From NCBI GenBank assembly GCA_947034895.1, contig OX344765.1, positions 47,993,001 through 48,057,000 of the forward strand: a stretch of 64,000 nt of DNA, read 5' to 3'. Within the stretch, counting starts at the first letter, position 1. Every line of letters begins with the position of its first letter. Source of the DNA: Rhytidiadelphus loreus. Its lineage: Eukaryota; Streptophyta; Bryopsida; Hypnales; Hylocomiaceae. The translations under genes and the position numbers were made by a program. The notes under the pieces were generated by a model. It saw only the letters and a list, made by a program, of their open reading frames with translations. It was not told the origin of the DNA and ran no database searches. This document shows, piece by piece, positions 59,885 through 64,000 of the stretch.

Positions 59885-62386
59885 ATGGCAACTGGAGGTA
59901 GCAGTGATGGGTCCCTTCTGGTTTTTTCCACTGTACGCACTCCTGGTGCAATTAGGAAGGCTGCCAAAGACAAGACTAGAAAAAGGAGGGGTAACATTCA
60001 CAAGAAGCGATGGCATGTGTTGAACAATGATAACCACCTAGCTTTCAAAGGGTGGAACGAGGAGCCAGAGCCTTAGAGTATGCAGGTGTGCGAAGACTAC
60101 ATTGAATGGTGTCACATCGGGAAGTTCTTTCCGGCATGGCGCCATCATCACAACCGACACAATAACAAGGCAAATTTGAAGTATTGTGAAAATCCAGCTT
60201 TCATACGAAGGTGTTTAGAATTGTGGCAGGTCCTCTACAAAACCCCTTTTGTAGATAGGAATGAGGCCCCTTTGTTCATTGCTAGAGGTGCCTATGCTGA
60301 GGTCGCCTTGAACAAACAAGTTGACTGGACCACGATCAAAGAAAGTACCTACGTGGAGCGTCCAGAAGTTGGAATAATTCCAAGAGGGGTTCTCAAATTT
60401 CCGGAGGGTGGACTTGAGCCTTTTCGAAATGATCCACAAAACAAAGAAACTCAAGAGGTGGACACGGAAGAATCAGAAGAGGATAATGATTCAGATGGCA
60501 CACGGATTCCTAAGCTTGTACGAGTGAAGGAGCAGATTATCACCCCCGTCCAAGTTCCAGTTCCAGTTCCAGATCCAAATGTTCAAGCCGCTTCATCATC
60601 GCGGGGAAAGAAGATGAAACATCCTGCCAAGGTGCGACGGTCCACCACGAAAATTAGATTGGCATCAGCCTCAACCACAATTGCGACTCCAATCTTGCCA
60701 CCACAAGACGCTAGCAACGTCTTCGACTTTGCTTTAAGTGACGACTCGCCCGTATGTGCCACAAGTCACATTCCCATTCCACAGTCTGAATCTGATGTTG
60801 TTCATAATGCGATGACGTTGGCGAAGGCTCTCGACCTCTTGAAGACCAAGGATGCACAAATTGCAACCTTAGAAGGTGATGTGAAGAAATGGCGGTCTAC
60901 ATGTGAACAAAAAAATGCTCTCATTTCTCAACAATCCAAAGAATTACAAGGCCTTCGAGAAAAAGAGCGTCAGACTTTCACATTGTCGGACATGGACGAA
61001 ACCTTTGTTGAGCAAGATCCACATCACTTGGACAAGCTTGTTGGGGACCTCACCAACGATGTCATTCACCTTTCTCCCACTGCCAAGCGTATGAAGCGTT
61101 TTTCAATTCTTCCAATGGCACCGCTTCCGTTCGTCTCAAGAGATTCTAGCAATCCGCACGTTGATGGTTTGCAAGGGACTCAGGATTCACTTTCGTTTCC
61201 TGCCATTCCACATCTACAATCATCAAAGGAACTTGATTTGGCTGAGGAAAATAGAATGCTTCGAGAGAAGTTGGCAGTGTTAGTAGCGACATACTATCAT
61301 TGGAAGGTCGCGTGCATTCTCTCCGTGGATCGATCTCAACAAGTTGCGAAAGAGCTAGACAAAGTTTCGAAGAACTTTGTAGCAAATGCCCCTAAACGAG
61401 AGAATGGATTGACATCATGGGCATTGATGGAGGACATGTTTCCGGATAACATGTCCATGCTTGACGTGGCGGAAAAAAATGTCATAGACTGGGCACAAAA
61501 TGGTTGGGACCATGGAAATCAGATGTCTAGTCACTTCAACGAAAAAGACCAAAGTCTATTGTGGCCAAAGCCAGCTCATTTCGTCTTGGATCATACCAAA
61601 TGCCCCATATGTCTAGAACAATTTGGGCCAGAAGGAGAATGGGCACTTGGATCATGTACACATGTGTACCATCCTCAGTGTCTCATCACTCAATGTCTGA
61701 TTAGACAACGATGTGTGATTTGTGCAGCACCATTCCATGATCGCTTGTATACCATGTTCAACTTGATGACTTACATGCCACCTTCTTGGGAACACAATAG
61801 AGACACGACGGCAGAGACACGATTTTGGAGACGAGACTTGCTTTGGAGTTGGCGAGAAGGCCTACATGATCAAGAAATGGGAGCTGCTGCCTCACAATTG
61901 AATTGGGAAACGGACCCGCGTGAAATTCTAAGAGTGGCATTCAACCTTATGGGAAAAGGAGCTCATAATGCAGGGAAGAGGGCGTTTTTTTTTCAATGCC
62001 TTGGTGGATATTTTGATAAGACATCCCAAACCTTCAAGTGGGGTGCTCATCCGGAAGGACACCGTTGGAATTTTGAAGGTGAACAAGGGGCTAATCGTGA
62101 TGAAAATGCCACTCCAGAAGACTTGAATAGTATGGCTTACCTCGACTCAACATACGGGCCTTATTATCAAAGCCAAGCACTCGATTATCTATTGGAGTTA
62201 CACTCTCCGCAAACTAAAAGGACACTTGAAGCTCTCAAGAACTCCAATGTCTTGGAATCTATTTTAGAAGCAGATGGACCTGCTTCAAGGACTCGTGCTA
62301 AGAAGAAACTCGTTGTTGGAGAGTCCAATGATTACGAACAAGGTGCAACGAGTGGTTCTCAGAACAATCCAATGGACTTGAACTAA
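59885..62386 (+). CDS. Coiled-coil/RING-H2 protein, single exon, interrupted by one in-frame TAG
   Basis: An ATG at 59,885 (context CTCATGGCAA) opens 63 codons ending in a TAG at 60,074. The same frame reopens at the next codon. From the ATG at 60,080 it reads 768 residues to a TAA. Numbering from 60,080: an N-terminal part rich in Trp, His and Cys (1-110), an acidic stretch (about 140-160), a basic, possibly nuclear-targeting patch (GKKMKHPAKVRR, about 190-205), coiled coils at about 245-300 and 385-435, and a RING-H2 at 508-548. The RING ligands are C508, C511, C526, H528, H531, C534, C545 and C548. A C-terminal region with WGAHPEGHRWNF follows. An intact RING suggests ubiquitin-ligase activity. 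I recognise no named family. The upstream 63 codons (basic RKRRGNIHKKRW) look like the true N-terminus cut off by a point mutation, unless the protein starts at 60,080. Confidence 0.8.
60074..60076 (+). other. In-frame TAG splitting the RING ORF
   Basis: The codon lies between EEPEP and SMQVCEDY, and both sides continue in one frame with no length change. Possible explanations are a point mutation, read-through, or translation from the ATG two codons downstream. Confidence 0.75.
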
Positions 62387-62784
62387 ATATTTCTATGAGA
62401 TACTTACTTCAACGGTGGTTCTAGTTAATCGTAGTAGTATACAAGATGTAAGGCCCATAGTATAAGGGCCGTAGTATATCCATACTCGCACAATGTAGTA
62501 CTCTAGCAAAAGTTAGGGTTAAGATGTTGGCTTCTAAAACTATACCGCCTTGGCTGTGTATTGTACTACTATGCTTATGGACAACAACCTTCTATTGCTT
62601 TGGTTTTGAAGGTTTGGGCATACTTATACATTTGTAGCCTAAAATGTAATTGGTGAAATGCAAATACATTTGTTGTAATGCCTCGCACAATGATTCCATA
62701 CACGGTCCCCACAAAATTGCTATCTTCAAATCTTTTAATGAATTTTTTCCTTTTGGATTTTTTTCTCATACAACATGTTTTGTT
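62387..62784. other. 3' flank of the RING ORF
   Basis: About 400 bp of intermediate composition that probably includes the 3' UTR. No AATAAA was found. TGTAA-rich stretches near 62,640-62,680 could guide polyadenylation. Confidence 0.35.
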
Positions 62785-63240
62785 TACATGGAAAAATTTG
62801 ATTCATTCCATTCAGATTTTTTATGATAAAGTTATGGACCATTTTGTTTGGCGGGCAACTTGAGTCTACAGCTTCTTCTTTTAAAAGTTGCTTGTAGGAT
62901 TTGTTTCTCCAGGCAATTTCTACAATCTAAAAAAAAATTAGGTCCGGTCACATAGTTAACTTCACTTGATAGCACACTCTCACCATTTTCATTTCATTTT
63001 AGAGATATTCATTATTTAAATTTTACAACTACATCTTACCTACTTCTACTCAACAATTTCTTAAAGTATCCAAAATTGTTTTTGAAAATTGTTTTTTTCC
63101 CACACATAACCATAGGATCTTACACCTTACTAGTATGAGAATGTGTGGAAAAAATTTCAGAATTTTTCATCTTACAGATTGCAACTTTGCAAGATATCCG
63201 CATTTAGAGTGAAAAAAACAATTTTTTCAGCACATTGCTG
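62785..63240 (-). mobile_element. R1-related fragment, inverted
   Basis: GATTCATTCCATTCAGA, CTCACCATTTTCATTTC, CTACTTCTACTCAACAATTTCTTAAAG and a CTTGCAAGATATCC region follow the inverted R1 order, with more divergence than other copies. It flanks the RING block on the right. Confidence 0.45.
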
Positions 63241-64000
63241 GACTACATTATTTGACTTTTAACATTTTTCACTTTAATTTCTTGCACTACAGAGTTTTGA
63301 GCTTTAAACAAATATAGTGGAGAATTGAGTTGAGAGTCTAAATAAAAAAAAGGTTTTCAAAAAAACTTAATTTTCATTCTTAAAAAACTTGTAGAATAGA
63401 AGTACATATGAGATTGAATGAAAATCTATTTTCTTTCTAAGATAGAATTAAAATGCACTAATCCCCACAGTCAAATTGTTGTTGCAAGCAAACTAAACCA
63501 TGTCAAACTTCTTTTCTTGAACAATTGCCAAAATTGCGTTCCTAAATTAATCTTACAAGGTATTTTTCCCACCAGAAGCTCTAATTGCCCAATAAACAAG
63601 ATTGTCCATAACTTTCTCATAAAATATCCAAATGAAATGAAAAAAAGCTTTCCGGATAGACAAAATTATAATCTATGAGGAAAAAAACTTAGAAAAATAA
63701 ATTCAAATGCTTGTCACATTTTTTTGCTGCCCATTCTCCCCTGCTTTGGAGTTTGGACTATATGGGCATAACTTTTGTTCCCGGGCACCGATTGGAAAAA
63801 AAGTTATATTACCACAAAGGTAATCGTTTTTTCTATCTTCAAATAAAGTTTCAAAAATTCAGTCCCAAATTTCAGCCCGTAGGTACCATCTCTGACATCC
63901 ATTCTTGCAAAGACACCAAATTCATAGCCCTCGTATTCAAAATATAATAAAAACATATGTACATTTCAAAAACAAAGGTGTGAATTTCTTTATTCCACAA
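63241..64000. other. AT-rich DNA to the window edge, no gene seen
   Basis: Short ORFs at 63,418-63,678 and 63,711-63,947 lack recognisable motifs and are probably chance. Confidence 0.45.

Noticed and set aside
1..64000. CRISPR arrays, bacterial operons, rRNA genes, LTR retrotransposon gag-pol genes
   Set aside because: None seen: no regularly spaced repeats with unique spacers, no reverse transcriptase or integrase motifs, no rRNA-like sequence.

Overview
The window looks like nuclear DNA of a land plant. Its two long genes are split by many GT-AG introns, and their closest relatives by motif are plant proteins: a plant cereblon homologue, a RALF signalling peptide and a 2-oxoglutarate oxygenase resembling Arabidopsis At1g35190. 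The species cannot be named from the sequence. Four supportable genes in 64 kb, long introns and mostly AT-rich repeat sequence suggest a medium-to-large, repeat-laden genome.

Layout. 1-1.8 kb: coding-like relics (a coiled-coil ORF running off the left edge, a 14-residue repeat peptide) around a possible hAT-like element. 5.7-6.0 kb, minus strand: a RALF peptide gene. 7.9-14.2 kb, minus strand: a complete ten-exon cereblon gene, followed upstream by a strand-skewed, partly duplicated, likely promoter region to 16.4 kb. 16.4-41 kb: AT-rich repeat sea holding a 952-bp CACTA element with a TAT target duplication, a long hairpin at 32.4-33.2 kb and many copies of one terminal-inverted-repeat family (called R1 here). 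41.4-43.4 kb: a cluster of long-TIR, MULE-like elements, one holding GC-rich gene-like DNA. 44.3-49.1 kb, minus strand: a complete eleven-exon 2-oxoglutarate/Fe(II) dioxygenase gene. 50.2 kb: a tRNA-derived SINE. 52.5-55.8 kb: a 3.4-kb CACTA element with a TTG duplication, which itself carries an R1 copy. 59.2-62.8 kb: a GC-rich inverted tandem array, a TATA box and a near-intact single-exon gene for a coiled-coil/RING-H2 protein, split near its 5' end by one in-frame TAG.

The host genes do not form a pathway. RALF acts in extracellular signalling, cereblon is expected to be a CUL4-DDB1 substrate receptor, and the oxygenase is a soluble small-molecule enzyme. The RING ORF sits in a block that interrupts an R1 copy, so it may have arrived as part of an element. 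Both intron-bearing gene models were assembled by hand from splice sites. Every intron phase closes and both reading frames end at a stop codon, which is strong internal support.
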